From Trichodesmium sp. MAG_R04 (GTDB taxonomy: Bacteria; Cyanobacteriota; Cyanobacteriia; Cyanobacteriales; Microcoleaceae), in NCBI GenBank assembly GCA_023356515.1, contig JAKQYG010000049.1, positions 1-14,410 on the forward strand: a stretch of DNA of 14,410 nucleotides, written 5' to 3'. Below, in pieces: positions 1 to 7,714 of this stretch. The notes below the pieces were generated by a model. The model searched no databases and had not been told where the DNA came from. It saw only the letters and a list, made by a program, of their open reading frames with translations. Position 1 is the stretch's first letter; every line of letters begins with the position of its first letter. Made by a program: the position numbers and the translations under genes.

Positions 1-2
1 CT

Positions 3-347
3 TCGATTCAATATTTGCAATATCCTGATGCCATATTTTATGAAATTCATCGTATTCTTAAACCAGGTGGCATAGCAATTATTAGTTTTTCTAATCGGAT
101 GTTTTATCAGAAAGCGATCGCCGCTTGGCGAGATAATTCAGAAGGGGGAAGAGTAAAGTTAGTTAAGAGTTATTTTGAGTCTGTGAAAAATGCTAATGGT
201 GTTCCCGGTTTTAGTCAAGTAGAGGTAATTTCTCAAAAGTCAAATGTACCAAGTTTTTTGCATACGTTAGGTTTAGGAGGAGGTGATCCTTTTTATGTTG
301 TAATTGCTCATCGTCAGAGGCTGTTTGAAAAGTATGAGAGAGAGTAA
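3..347 (+). CDS. Class I SAM-dependent methyltransferase, C-terminal part (5' end outside window)
   Basis: The reading frame is open from base 3 and the gene clearly starts to the left of the window; the TTG at position 15 is internal, because the frame upstream still encodes family-like sequence (SIQYLQYPD). The visible part holds the late motifs of a Rossmann-fold methyltransferase: a YEIHRILKPGG segment followed by a hydrophobic strand (IAIISFSNRMF), the usual post-III region of Methyltransf_11-type enzymes. The SAM-binding GxGxG motif must lie outside the window, so substrate and full length cannot be judged. The C-terminus has a glycine-rich LGLGGGDPFYVVIAH stretch and ends at a TAA. No promoter or terminator is evident nearby. 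It resembles small conserved cyanobacterial methyltransferases, but no specific function can be assigned. Confidence 0.8.
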   Translation, partial: SIQYLQYPDAIFYEIHRILKPGGIAIISFSNRMFYQKAIAAWRDNSEGGRVKLVKSYFESVKNANGVPGFSQVEVISQKSNVPSFLHTLGLGGGDPFYVVIAHRQRLFEKYERE

Positions 348-439
348 AAAAAAGCTCACACGGGGTAAACTATGATTAAGGAAAAATATATATAAGGCGC
401 TCAGAACAATGGGAAAAGTATATACGAGTAATCTGACTT

Positions 440-513
440 ATGCAGGACTTAGGGAACAGCACTAATTGTAGTGGCAATATCTTGATATAGCGGTACTGCG
501 TAAGTCCTGTTAT
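440..513. repeat. Short inverted repeat resembling insertion-sequence ends
   Basis: The 9-mer caggactta at 443-451 is matched by its exact reverse complement taagtcctg at 501-509, with partial similarity in the flanks (atgcaggactta versus taagtcctgttat). The motif resembles terminal sequences often seen on cyanobacterial IS elements; that resemblance is from memory. It lies directly before a transposase remnant and is probably its damaged left end, or a small derivative element. Confidence 0.45.
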
Positions 514-1020
514 GAACAGTTTGAGTTGATTAAGTCACTGCTGCCTCCAACGAAGAAAGGGGGTCGTCCTCGCTGTGTCTGTTTGTTCTCAGTTATCAAC
601 TGTTCTACCAAGTCCAAGGGTATAAATGGCGAGATCTGCCGGCAGATTTTCCAGCCACCGCAGACAGTCTACACACATTTCCTTAACTGGCGCTTGGATG
701 GAACTTGGGGTGGGATTCATCAACGTTAATGGGGAGAGCAGGTTCGTCGTCTCTATCTGGTTTGGGTAGACAGAGGATATAGCGGCGAGCCTTTTCTGCG
801 CTTTGTGATGGATACCTTCGGGTGGATTGTGCACATGGTACTGGGTCCTCAAGAATCCCAGGGTTTCATTCTCCTCAAAAAACGTTGGGTGGTTGAGCGC
901 ACCTTTGGTTGGTGGAATTGGTATCGACGTTTAAGTCAAGACTACGAGTATTTGCCTCCAAACTCTGAGACCATGATTTACATCGCTATGATTCGCCTCA
1001 TGGTTCGGCGTTTAGCATAA
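511..1020 (+). pseudogene. IS5-family (IS1031/IS427-like) transposase remnant, internally deleted
   Basis: One frame carries both ends of an IS5-type transposase. The N-terminal part (511-726) reads YEQFELIKSLLPPTKKGGRPR and later QTVYTHFLNWRLDGTW, typical of the N-terminal helix-turn-helix domain (DUF4096). The same frame resumes after a TAA at 727-729 with LVWVDRGYSGEPF, then RWVVERTFGWWNWYRRLSQDYE and IRLMVRRLA, the C-terminal part of the DDE catalytic domain. About 80 residues expected in between, with the first catalytic Asp region (DSQ-type motif), are missing. The protein would be inactive even if the stop were read through. The two halves should be seen as one decayed gene, not two. 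No normal start codon is visible; the frame is open upstream only to about 472. The element cannot move by itself, though its ends might be mobilised by an active relative. Confidence 0.8.
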
Positions 1021-1176
1021 TTGGCTACACCCCTATCCCTTTTCAAATAGTTTCTTAGACACAAACGATGCTACCGGATATGATATAAGTTAATCACCCA
1101 TAGCTGACTGCTTATGATAATGTATATTTTACAAGTAAAATCTTTCCCTTTAATAATCATTAATTAGATAAAATTT

Positions 1177-2922
1177 ATGAAAATATCCCTCGCACAACTT
1201 AATCCTATTATTGGTGATATTTCCGGCAATGCTAAATTAATTTTAGAGGCAGCACAAAAAGCACAAATTTTAGATGCCAAATTGATGATAACTCCAGAAT
1301 TATCATTGATAGGTTATCCGCCACGGGATTTATTAATTTATCCTAGTTTAATTGAATCTGCTGCTGTAGAATTAGAAAAATTAGCTCAAGATTTACCATC
1401 AGAAATAGCTGTTTTAGTCGGAACTGTAACTTTTAATTATCAAGCTGCTGAAAAAGGAGAAAAATCTTTATTTAATAGTGCCGCTTTATTAACCAATGGT
1501 AAAATTAAACAAATATTTCATAAACGACTTTTGCCTACTTATGATGTCTTTGACGAAGACCGATATTTTGAACCTGGCAAAAGTAGGGATTTTTTTACAT
1601 TAGAAATTTCCACTGACAGCTCAGAATATTCAGTTAAAGTCGGCGTGACTATTTGCGAAGATTTGTGGAATGATGCAGCATTTTGGGGAAAGCGAAATTA
1701 TACTTGTGACCCGATGAAAGAATTAGCAGAACAAAAGGTTGATTTTGTAGTTAATATGTCAGCTTCTCCCTACCGAGTTAGGAAACAAAAATTGCGAGAG
1801 GCTATGTTAGAACATAGTACCAATAATTATCGAATACCAATTATTTATCTTAATCAAGTGGGTGGTAATGACGATTTAATTTTTGATGGTTGTAGTGTAG
1901 TTTATAATTGTGGTGGAAATGTGATTTATCGTGCTAAAGCTTTTGAGACAAGTTTTGCAGTTGTAGAATTTAATTCGGAAAAAAAAGATTTAACTTCAGT
2001 GAATTTTGAAAGTATAAATTTGCTAGAAAGTGAGGATGAAGAAATTTGGTCCGCTTTGGTGTTAGGTGTAAAAGATTATGTGCGCAAGTGTGGTTTTTCC
2101 AAGGTTGTTCTGGGTTTAAGTGGAGGAATAGATTCAGCTTTAGTCGCAGCGATCGCTACTGCTGCATTGGGAAAAGAAAATGTTTTTGCTATTTTAATGC
2201 CTTCTCCTTATAGTTCTGAACATTCTGTCAAAGATGCTTTAGAATTAGCAAGAAATTTGGCTATTCCTAAAAAAGTTATATCTATTGGGGATTTAATGAA
2301 AGGTTATGACAATAGTTTGGCAGATTTATTTACAGATACAAATTTTGGAATTGCTGAAGAGAATATTCAATCTCGGATTCGGGGAAATTTATTAATGGCT
2401 ATTTCTAATAAGTTTGGTCATTTACTTTTATCTACAGGCAATAAGTCAGAAATGGCGGTTGGTTATTGCACTCTTTATGGTGATATGAATGGTGGATTGG
2501 CAGTAATTTCTGATGTACCAAAAACTCGTGTTTATTCTTTGTGTCGGTGGTTGAATGAACAGGCGGTTAATGGCAAGCAAAATTTCTATGGAGCTGGAAA
2601 TTTACTAATTACTGAAAAGCAAAATATTATTCCCGAAAATATTCTGACTAAAGCTCCAAGTGCTGAGTTAAAAGAAGATCAAAAAGACCAAGATTCTTTA
2701 CCTGATTACGAAGTATTAGATAATATTTTATTTCGGTTAGTAGAAAACTGCGAATCCCTAGCAGAAATTATTGCTGCAGGACACGATTCAGAGGTAGTAA
2801 ATAAAGTAGTAAAATTAGTTATGCGGGCTGAATTTAAACGTAGACAAGCACCCCCTGGATTGAAAATTACCGAGCGAGCTTTTGGCACTGGTTGGCGGAT
2901 GCCTATTGCTAAAGAGTTATAG
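1177..2922 (+). CDS. nadE: Glutamine-dependent NAD+ synthetase
   Basis: This enzyme makes the last step of NAD+ synthesis: it amidates nicotinic acid adenine dinucleotide with ATP, using ammonia released from glutamine. Its 581 residues match the usual two-domain form. The N-terminal nitrilase-like glutaminase domain (about 1-270) shows the Glu-Lys-Cys triad: E41 in ITPELSLIGYPPRDLL, K116 in FHKRLLPTYDVFDEDRYF, and C160 in GVTICEDLWN. The C-terminal synthetase domain (about 285-581) has the PP-loop SGGIDS at 315-320 and the conserved segments LLSTGNKSEMAVGYCTLYGDMNGG and RRQAPPGLKIT. It looks intact and cytosolic. The ATG start fits the family N-terminus (MKISLAQLNPIIGDI), although no clear Shine-Dalgarno sequence precedes it. 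It stands alone, between a transposase remnant and a decayed region, with no obvious operon partner. One HIP1 site lies inside the gene at 2149-2156. Confidence 0.97.
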   Translation: MKISLAQLNPIIGDISGNAKLILEAAQKAQILDAKLMITPELSLIGYPPRDLLIYPSLIESAAVELEKLAQDLPSEIAVLVGTVTFNYQAAEKGEKSLFNSAALLTNGKIKQIFHKRLLPTYDVFDEDRYFEPGKSRDFFTLEISTDSSEYSVKVGVTICEDLWNDAAFWGKRNYTCDPMKELAEQKVDFVVNMSASPYRVRKQKLREAMLEHSTNNYRIPIIYLNQVGGNDDLIFDGCSVVYNCGGNVIYRAKAFETSFAVVEFNSEKKDLTSVNFESINLLESEDEEIWSALVLGVKDYVRKCGFSKVVLGLSGGIDSALVAAIATAALGKENVFAILMPSPYSSEHSVKDALELARNLAIPKKVISIGDLMKGYDNSLADLFTDTNFGIAEENIQSRIRGNLLMAISNKFGHLLLSTGNKSEMAVGYCTLYGDMNGGLAVISDVPKTRVYSLCRWLNEQAVNGKQNFYGAGNLLITEKQNIIPENILTKAPSAELKEDQKDQDSLPDYEVLDNILFRLVENCESLAEIIAAGHDSEVVNKVVKLVMRAEFKRRQAPPGLKITERAFGTGWRMPIAKEL

Positions 2923-3123
2923 CAAAATGTTACAAATACTTTGCAAATATTATTAAGGTGAGTAAATTCAAACCCACATTCCGCACTTCATTATGTAGCA
3001 CAAAAAGATACATTAATTATCATTACTATTTTGAGCCAACAAATTAAACAAATTAATTCTATAGAACACAAAAAAATCAGTGGCATGAGTATTTTTGGCA
3101 AACCAGGGTTTCTGTTGGCAGCA

Positions 3124-3156
3124 GAACATACAGGAGGAACCACACTCCTGTTGTTC
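3124..3156. repeat. 12-bp hairpin with one bulged base
   Basis: The left arm gaaca-t-acaggag (3124-3136) pairs with ctcctgt-tgttc (3145-3156) around the 8-base loop gaaccaca. Twelve pairs form, with only T3129 unpaired. There is no T-run on either side, so it is not a classical terminator. It is about 200 bases after nadE and its role is unknown. Confidence 0.5.
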
Positions 3157-3452
3157 GCATCAATTAATTTTTCTAGCTCTTCAAGTAGTGCGATCGCGAA
3201 GCGGACTGGAAGTCTATCGCTTCTTATTAAAATCACAGATAATATTTTTGACAACTTGAGGGTAAAAACTCTAAAATTAAGATCCCCATTTCTTCTGTGA
3301 GATTTACCACTTTTGGCCATTGATTAATTCTCAAGAAATGTACTCCTTGAAAGCATTGAAATATCCATCTTAATGTCGGAGTATTTGTTAGTTTTCCTAA
3401 TTGGTTTCTAAAAGTTAAAAGTACCTCTCATTGTAACTTTTCACGGTTATTA

Positions 3453-3470
3453 TGCTATAGCACTCGAAGC
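3453..3470. repeat. Partial copy of the tgctata / cttcgac repeat
   Basis: The sequence tgctatagcactcgaagc shares the heptamer tgctata with the copies at 3539 and 4697. Its tatagca-ctcgaag section resembles the reverse complement of those copies (tatagca-gtcgaag), so it looks like a damaged inverted copy about 70 bases from a full one. Confidence 0.4.
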
Positions 3471-3538
3471 AAAGGTTAGGACATTACTAAATGCTGAAAT
3501 TCAGTCAGGGATTACTTCTGACTTCTTACTTACCCGTA

Positions 3539-3560
3539 GTGCTATACTTCGACTGCTATA
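3539..3560. repeat. 22-bp interspersed repeat, copy 1
   Basis: The unit is g + tgctata + cttcgac + tgctata, that is two direct heptamers spaced by another heptamer. It is identical to the copy at 4697-4718, more than 1.1 kb away. An exact 22-base match between two non-coding places is not expected by chance, so this is probably a dispersed repeat or the trace of a small mobile element. Confidence 0.65.
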
Positions 3561-3817
3561 CCACAGAAATAATCCTCAATCAATATAAAAGTTCTCTAAC
3601 ACAGACCAAAGATTTTGTCAAGAATCGCGTTCAATTTTTTCGAGAATTATATTTTAGGAATCGCGATCGCCTATTTCAGAGGGTGTCTATAAAATAAATC
3701 TTAAGAACTGCAGTAAGATTGATTATTGCTGGGTTACGGCAAATCACACCAAAATATTAAGTTTAACTATTAATCTGTGCCTAATTAACCCTACACAAGG
3801 ATTTAATATTTTATTCA

Positions 3818-4140
3818 CAGATACTCTCTCAAGAAGGGAACTATTTCATAGCTGTTTCTGAATTTATCCGCTCCCAACTAATAGAAAAAGGATGTCCACC
3901 AGAGAAAATTCAAGTTAATTATATTGGTGTAGATGTGGATAAATTTATGCCAAATCCGCCAGTAAAACGAGAACCTATTGTTTTATTTGTCGGACGGTTA
4001 ATAGAAAAGTGAATATTTAATTCAGGCGATCGCCCAAGTACAAAAAACTATACCCAATATAGAGTTAGTAGTTATCGGCGACGGAATTCTACGTTCTTCT
4101 CTAGAAAATTTAGCTAATAATTTGTTATCTAATTACCGTT
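3818..4140 (+). pseudogene. GT4-family glycosyltransferase fragment, frameshifted
   Basis: Translation from about 3818 gives SQEGNYFIAVSEFIRSQLIEKG, then VNYIGVDVDKF and EPIVLFVGRLIEK, which is the linker and start of the C-terminal nucleotide-sugar-binding domain of a group 1 (GT4) glycosyltransferase. At about 4010 the frame hits TGA; one frame over it continues as EYLIQAIAQVQKTIPNIELVVIGDG and then LENLANNLLSNYRYL, so a small deletion has shifted the frame. The N-terminal domain and the catalytic EX7E region near the C-terminus are absent. The right end runs directly into the end of the opposing Uma2 remnant. In a complete protein this family would transfer sugars to polysaccharides or lipids. 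Here only about 105 codons remain and no function is likely. A HIP1 site is at 4026-4033. Confidence 0.85.
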
Positions 4141-4550
4141 ATCTATTCCTGCTTCTCGAAGTAATTGTTCTAAACGTTTGGCACGTTCTTCAGCAACTTC
4201 TTTAGCCTGACGTTGCTGTTCTTTCGCCTGACGTTCCTGTTGGAGTTCTGACTCAGCAACTTCTTTAGCCTGACGTTCCTCATCTAATTGTCCTTGGACA
4301 TTACCTAATTGTTCTTGGACATCATCCAATTGTTCCTGAACATCATCCAATTGTTTTTGAACTTCCAGATAATCTGCAAATAATTGACCATCTGGACGAT
4401 ACAATTGTAAAGTTTCGGGCCATACCTCAAAGGGAATTCCCAATCTTGGAGAAACCCAGCCATTCATACTGTATTATCTGCCATTGGTTGGCCGTCACTA
4501 TCGGGATAAACAATTTCTCGATGGGTTTGGGTTTCGAGTTGTTTCACCAT
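4129..4550 (-). pseudogene. Uma2-family (DUF820) nuclease gene with deleted core
   Basis: The gene begins well: a gaggaa ribosome site (4558-4563), seven bases, then ATG at 4550. The N-terminus reads MVKQLETQTHREIVYPDSD and then GQPMADNT, typical of cyanobacterial Uma2 proteins. After 28 codons the frame ends at a TGA (4466-4464). An ATG overlapping it (ATGA, at 4467) opens a second frame of 112 codons with the family's C-terminus: GWVSPRLGIPFEVWPETLQLYRPDGQ, then a charged coiled coil of QLDDVQEQ-like and ERQAKEVAE-like repeats, ending LLREAGIDNGN. About 80-100 residues expected between the parts, the PD-(D/E)XK nuclease-like core, are missing, and the junction changes frame. Catalysis is therefore lost. 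The second frame could still be translated by coupling at ATGA as a small coiled-coil protein, but nothing shows that it is. It ends against the glycosyltransferase remnant. Confidence 0.8.
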
Positions 4551-4696
4551 TGTTTTTTTCCTCAAAATTTCCGCAAAACCTCTATGCTTGAATTATAGCG
4601 TTAATTCTGATTCCTCAAACCATGATTTAGGGAGGGAGCTAGAATATACAAGTTAATCACTTTAAAGTCAGGAAAAAGAAGTCTAAGGGTAAGTAT

Positions 4697-4718
4697 GTGC
4701 TATACTTCGACTGCTATA
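4697..4718. repeat. 22-bp interspersed repeat, copy 2
   Basis: Identical to 3539-3560: g, tgctata, cttcgac, tgctata. The flanks of the two copies are not clearly alike, so the match appears confined to this short unit. Confidence 0.65.
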
Positions 4719-4823
4719 GTGATTCCGAATAAGAATGGGATACTTTTTCAGCTAAAACCCTTTCACAGCAAGAAAATTTTGTCTCAATCTAAATCAGAAT
4801 GACTATATATCCCAAAATTTTTC

Positions 4824-4863
4824 AAAAAAAACTCCCCTGCCATAAAAATCTATAGCAGAGGAA
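4824..4863 (-). terminator. Intrinsic terminator of the apcE genes
   Basis: Read on the minus strand, the arm ttcctctgc (4863-4855) pairs with gcaggggag (4840-4832) with two G-U pairs, around a loop of about 14 bases. A run of eight T follows (4831-4824). It starts 34 bases after the stop of the 901-residue apcE and is correctly oriented for it. Confidence 0.8.
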
Positions 4864-4896
4864 CAATAGCAATTCCAAGCAAAAATAACTAACAGC

Positions 4897-7602
4897 CTAA
4901 CTGCGATCTGTTACAACTGCTGGTTCAAAACTATATATAACTAAATCCTCACTCTGCTTAGTCAACTGATTATACAATTTTTCAGTATTCGGGAAATTAG
5001 CAGCAGGCAGAGTTGGAAAACGACGATAAGGAACAGTATCCTCTCCAAACATTTCAATGTATTCAACACTATTTACCATAGCACCGATAAAACTATTAAT
5101 ACCTGAAGTTGCTAAAATCTGATTATACTTCCGAATCTCAACTTGATTACGAGGAGCGCGACCTAAGAAATGCCTAGTACCAAGTTCAATCACCTTAGTA
5201 TTAGGATAGGGTGTATAGAACTCTTTTACATAAAGTTGAGAACAACCTAACCCTTCAATAAACTCCTTGATATTCATTTCATTATTCTCTAACTTACTTT
5301 CCAGAGAAGAAAACTCACTCCTACTTCTATAAGGATCGATATTCCGCTCAAAAATCTGACGGTAAGCAGCAGCAATAACCATTTCCAACTGTTGCTCATC
5401 TTCGGTACTTGTCAACTTAAAGACCTTAGACTGCTCCCGTTGCTTGTTAACACCTTGCATAATTCGGAACTTAATATCAGGTTCAGTACGAAATAACCTA
5501 GGAGTTCCCAATTCCAGAAATCTTGGTTTTATTTCTTTCTGAACTCGCAGACCTTTCTTGCCGATAGTACCTAGCCTTGTATTTCGCAAAGAAAAGCCAG
5601 CAGGAGTTAAGTAGCGTTCGTAAGGAACAGTATTTTCACCAAAAGCTTCATTATATTCCTGACTATTGATAATGGCATCAACTAAAGCATAGAAACCTTG
5701 CTTAGCACAAATATCAAAGTAAAAATTAATTTCTTTACGCCCATAAGTCGGACGACCTAACAACCGTCGATGAATGTACTCAACTGCCTTACATACATAC
5801 AAGGAAGTCCAGTACATATTCCTGAAAGTGTCAGACTTCACCAAAGCGCGAATAAATTCCCGAACAGTAATATCACAATTTTCAAATTGATTTTCAACAT
5901 CTTTCAGCCGTTGATCATCGTAAACATCCCGACCAAATACCTGACGATAAGCAGCAGTGATAATTTTTTCAGGAGAACTTTCAGAAAACCTAATACTAGC
6001 CCTGTTGCTGCTTCTCAAACTACGGAATTTACTATCGATATCATCTTCAGGCAGTTGTTCAACTTTGAAAACCTTCGGACCAAGAGAACCAGGATTTTTA
6101 GCTCTGGTACCAAGGCTACTAATTTGGCTATCAATACCAGCTCCCTGATGAATTAAAATCCGGCGAGTATCTTTACCAAAAAATATAGGGTGATTTTTCG
6201 GGTTACGAGTTTCTTCCGGGAAGATTGCCCCAAACTGAATTTCTAATGGGTCATTACACACACCATAAACGTGCTGGTTTGGCAAGGGTTTCTCATAATC
6301 AGCAAATAAAGTTACGAATTGAGGTACTTTTCGGAAAGGGGCACTATACTCAAATAAGTCAAACTGTGCTCCCCAGTTCCTACATTCCTGAGCCTCTTGA
6401 CCTAAGCCACGGATATATGGGACAGTTTCTTCACCAAAATAATCGGAGTATTCTTGAGAGTCCACCATGGCATTTACTAAAGCAGACAAACCACCTTTAG
6501 TAACAATATCAAAGTATTTCCTAAACTCTTCTGGTGAACTTAAGCCTCGACCTAAAAAATGACGAGTTGCAAGTTCCACTACGCGACTATTGACAAATCC
6601 TTCATAGAACTGTTTACGGTAAAGAGAAGATTGACCCAAACCACGAATAAACTCTTTCATTGAGATTTTACAGTTTTTGACCTGAGATTCTAGAGAAGAA
6701 ATATTCAGGCCATAAGTTCTGGTAATATCCCGCTCAAACACTTGGCGATAAGCTGCTTTGATGACATCTTGTTTTTCAAAGTTAGACAAACCAGGCTTCA
6801 TGACAAATTTTTGCCGCCTTTGGGCGGCATTAAAGTAAATTTCTGGTAATTCTAGCCCTTGCTGATCTGAACTTTGGCCCAGGCGTTGCTTATTAGAAGG
6901 TGTTGGCTCGCGAAACTCGGTTAAAACTACATTGAAATATTGAGCCACAATTTCCTTAGCTTCCTGGTCTTGAAAATATCTCATGGAAGCTTGTCGCATC
7001 TGTTGGATAGCTACAATAGTAGATATAGTAGAACAAGCATTCTCAATAATTTCTCTTAAACCACGAACATTGACGGAGAGAATGCTAGGGTCCCCGGCCA
7101 CAATAGCATAAGTAGTATAGCGTAGGAACCAGGATAAGTCCCGCAAGGATTTGGTCATATTAGCGGGGCCATACTTAAACACAGGAATCGTTCTGAAGCC
7201 GGCTGGTATAGGACCAGGGCTACCCGCACCTAAATTACTGAATAGGTTACGTAACCCTTGAAACAGGTTACTTTTACCATTGTTCTCTATAGAACTAGTT
7301 GTAGCACCAACAATACTTGTAGTCATTTCCGGTTGATATGGCTTTTCCAAGAATGCCATAGGAGAACCACCAGAAAAAATAGTATTGGCAGCAGAAGAAA
7401 CAATTCTTTCTGAATTCTTAGTCAGTACCTGAGCAATTTCTAAGCGTTTTACTCCCGAACTAAAAAATTTTGCTAGTTCGTTTAGTTCACCTTTTCCTAA
7501 AAACCGATCTTGTTGTTCTGCTTGATAAATAGTTGATGCTGGTAAGGTTTGATATAGTTGCGGACGTACAACTGAACTTCCACCACTTGCGTTGACAGTC
7601 AT
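4897..7602 (-). CDS. apcE: Phycobilisome core-membrane linker ApcE (L-CM), three-repeat form
   Basis: ApcE ties the allophycocyanin core cylinders together, docks the phycobilisome on the thylakoid membrane, and passes energy to the photosystems. This 901-residue protein has the standard order. A phycobiliprotein-like domain spans about 1-230, with the family N-terminus (SGGSSVVRPQLYQT), a loop insertion at about 80-140, and the bilin-binding cysteine C190 in LREIIENACSTISTIV. Three Pfam-type linker repeats follow at about 275-405, 545-665 and 740-862; each has an AAYRQVF-like start (AAYRQI in the third) and an EEF/KEI/VEIRKY-type middle. The C-terminus (PTLPAANFPNTEKLYNQL) is typical. Three repeats and about 900 residues match the form found with tricylindrical cores. 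The start ATG follows a GGGAG ribosome site at the long spacing of 13 bases, conserved in the neighbour. It lies 112 bases downstream of a second apcE and is followed by a terminator, so the two may be cotranscribed. Confidence 0.96.
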   Translation of the reverse strand: MTVNASGGSSVVRPQLYQTLPASTIYQAEQQDRFLGKGELNELAKFFSSGVKRLEIAQVLTKNSERIVSSAANTIFSGGSPMAFLEKPYQPEMTTSIVGATTSSIENNGKSNLFQGLRNLFSNLGAGSPGPIPAGFRTIPVFKYGPANMTKSLRDLSWFLRYTTYAIVAGDPSILSVNVRGLREIIENACSTISTIVAIQQMRQASMRYFQDQEAKEIVAQYFNVVLTEFREPTPSNKQRLGQSSDQQGLELPEIYFNAAQRRQKFVMKPGLSNFEKQDVIKAAYRQVFERDITRTYGLNISSLESQVKNCKISMKEFIRGLGQSSLYRKQFYEGFVNSRVVELATRHFLGRGLSSPEEFRKYFDIVTKGGLSALVNAMVDSQEYSDYFGEETVPYIRGLGQEAQECRNWGAQFDLFEYSAPFRKVPQFVTLFADYEKPLPNQHVYGVCNDPLEIQFGAIFPEETRNPKNHPIFFGKDTRRILIHQGAGIDSQISSLGTRAKNPGSLGPKVFKVEQLPEDDIDSKFRSLRSSNRASIRFSESSPEKIITAAYRQVFGRDVYDDQRLKDVENQFENCDITVREFIRALVKSDTFRNMYWTSLYVCKAVEYIHRRLLGRPTYGRKEINFYFDICAKQGFYALVDAIINSQEYNEAFGENTVPYERYLTPAGFSLRNTRLGTIGKKGLRVQKEIKPRFLELGTPRLFRTEPDIKFRIMQGVNKQREQSKVFKLTSTEDEQQLEMVIAAAYRQIFERNIDPYRSRSEFSSLESKLENNEMNIKEFIEGLGCSQLYVKEFYTPYPNTKVIELGTRHFLGRAPRNQVEIRKYNQILATSGINSFIGAMVNSVEYIEMFGEDTVPYRRFPTLPAANFPNTEKLYNQLTKQSEDLVIYSFEPAVVTDRS

Positions 7603-7615
7603 TCGATTTTTGCGA

Positions 7616-7648
7616 CTCCCTATTTTAAGTTTTTACAGCTTTTATTCA
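7616..7648 (-). repeat. Duplicated apcE leader, downstream copy
   Basis: These 33 bases just upstream of the three-repeat apcE are identical to 9839-9871 upstream of the two-repeat gene. Read toward the gene they contain a tgaataaaagc section, an A-rich middle and the GGGAG ribosome site. The identity, greater than in the coding parts, suggests either a recent duplication boundary or selection on a shared control element. Confidence 0.75.
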
Positions 7649-7705
7649 AAAAGTTTGCCTTGAATGTTTATGACATTTCAAAAACCTTCTCCTTTGAATA
7701 AAAGC
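7638..7705 (-). promoter_or_regulatory. 13-bp inverted repeat in the gap between the two apcE genes
   Basis: In the mRNA sense, gcttttattcaaa (7705-7693) starts nine bases after the stop codon of the 703-residue gene, and its perfect complement tttgaataaaagc (7650-7638) lies in the leader of the 901-residue gene. A G-U pair can extend the stem inward, and the loop is 42 bases. No T-run follows, so it looks more like an intercistronic stem for processing, stability or translation control than a terminator. The function is inferred only. Confidence 0.55.
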
Positions 7706-7714
7706 ATAGTTCTC

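Larger units (their letters stand above)
2923..3800. other. Long non-coding stretch after nadE
   Basis: I see no convincing gene here. Short open frames exist on both strands (for example 3031-3300 plus and 2991-3320 minus), but they overlap, have low-complexity or biased translations such as a run of serines, and match no family I recognise. The stretch does contain a hairpin at 3124-3156, HIP1 sites at 3190-3197 and 3663-3670, and copies of a small repeat at 3453-3470 and 3539-3560. It is probably decayed sequence. Confidence 0.6.
4551..4896. other. Gap between Uma2 remnant and apcE
   Basis: No gene is seen. The gap holds the ribosome site of the Uma2 remnant, the second copy of the 22-bp repeat (4697-4718), and the terminator of the apcE genes (4824-4863). 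The rest is AT-rich sequence without recognisable content. Confidence 0.6.

Noticed and set aside
526..1020. Two separate small genes at 526-729 and 805-1020
   Set aside because: They are the N- and C-terminal parts of a single IS5-type transposase in the same frame, separated by a stop.
2991..3320. Overlapping open frames at 2991-3320 (minus) and 3031-3300 (plus)
   Set aside because: They oppose each other, look like low-complexity translation, lack clear ribosome sites and match no family I know.
3491..3697. 68-residue frame on the plus strand
   Set aside because: It runs through the 22-bp interspersed repeat and a HIP1 site, has no recognisable motif, and sits in decayed DNA.
7616..7650. 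Promoter in the shared apcE leader (TTGAAT, 16 bases, TAAAAT)
   Set aside because: Transcription would begin at or inside the GGGAG ribosome site, and in the upstream copy the -35 part reads CTGAAT. AT-rich composition explains the match.
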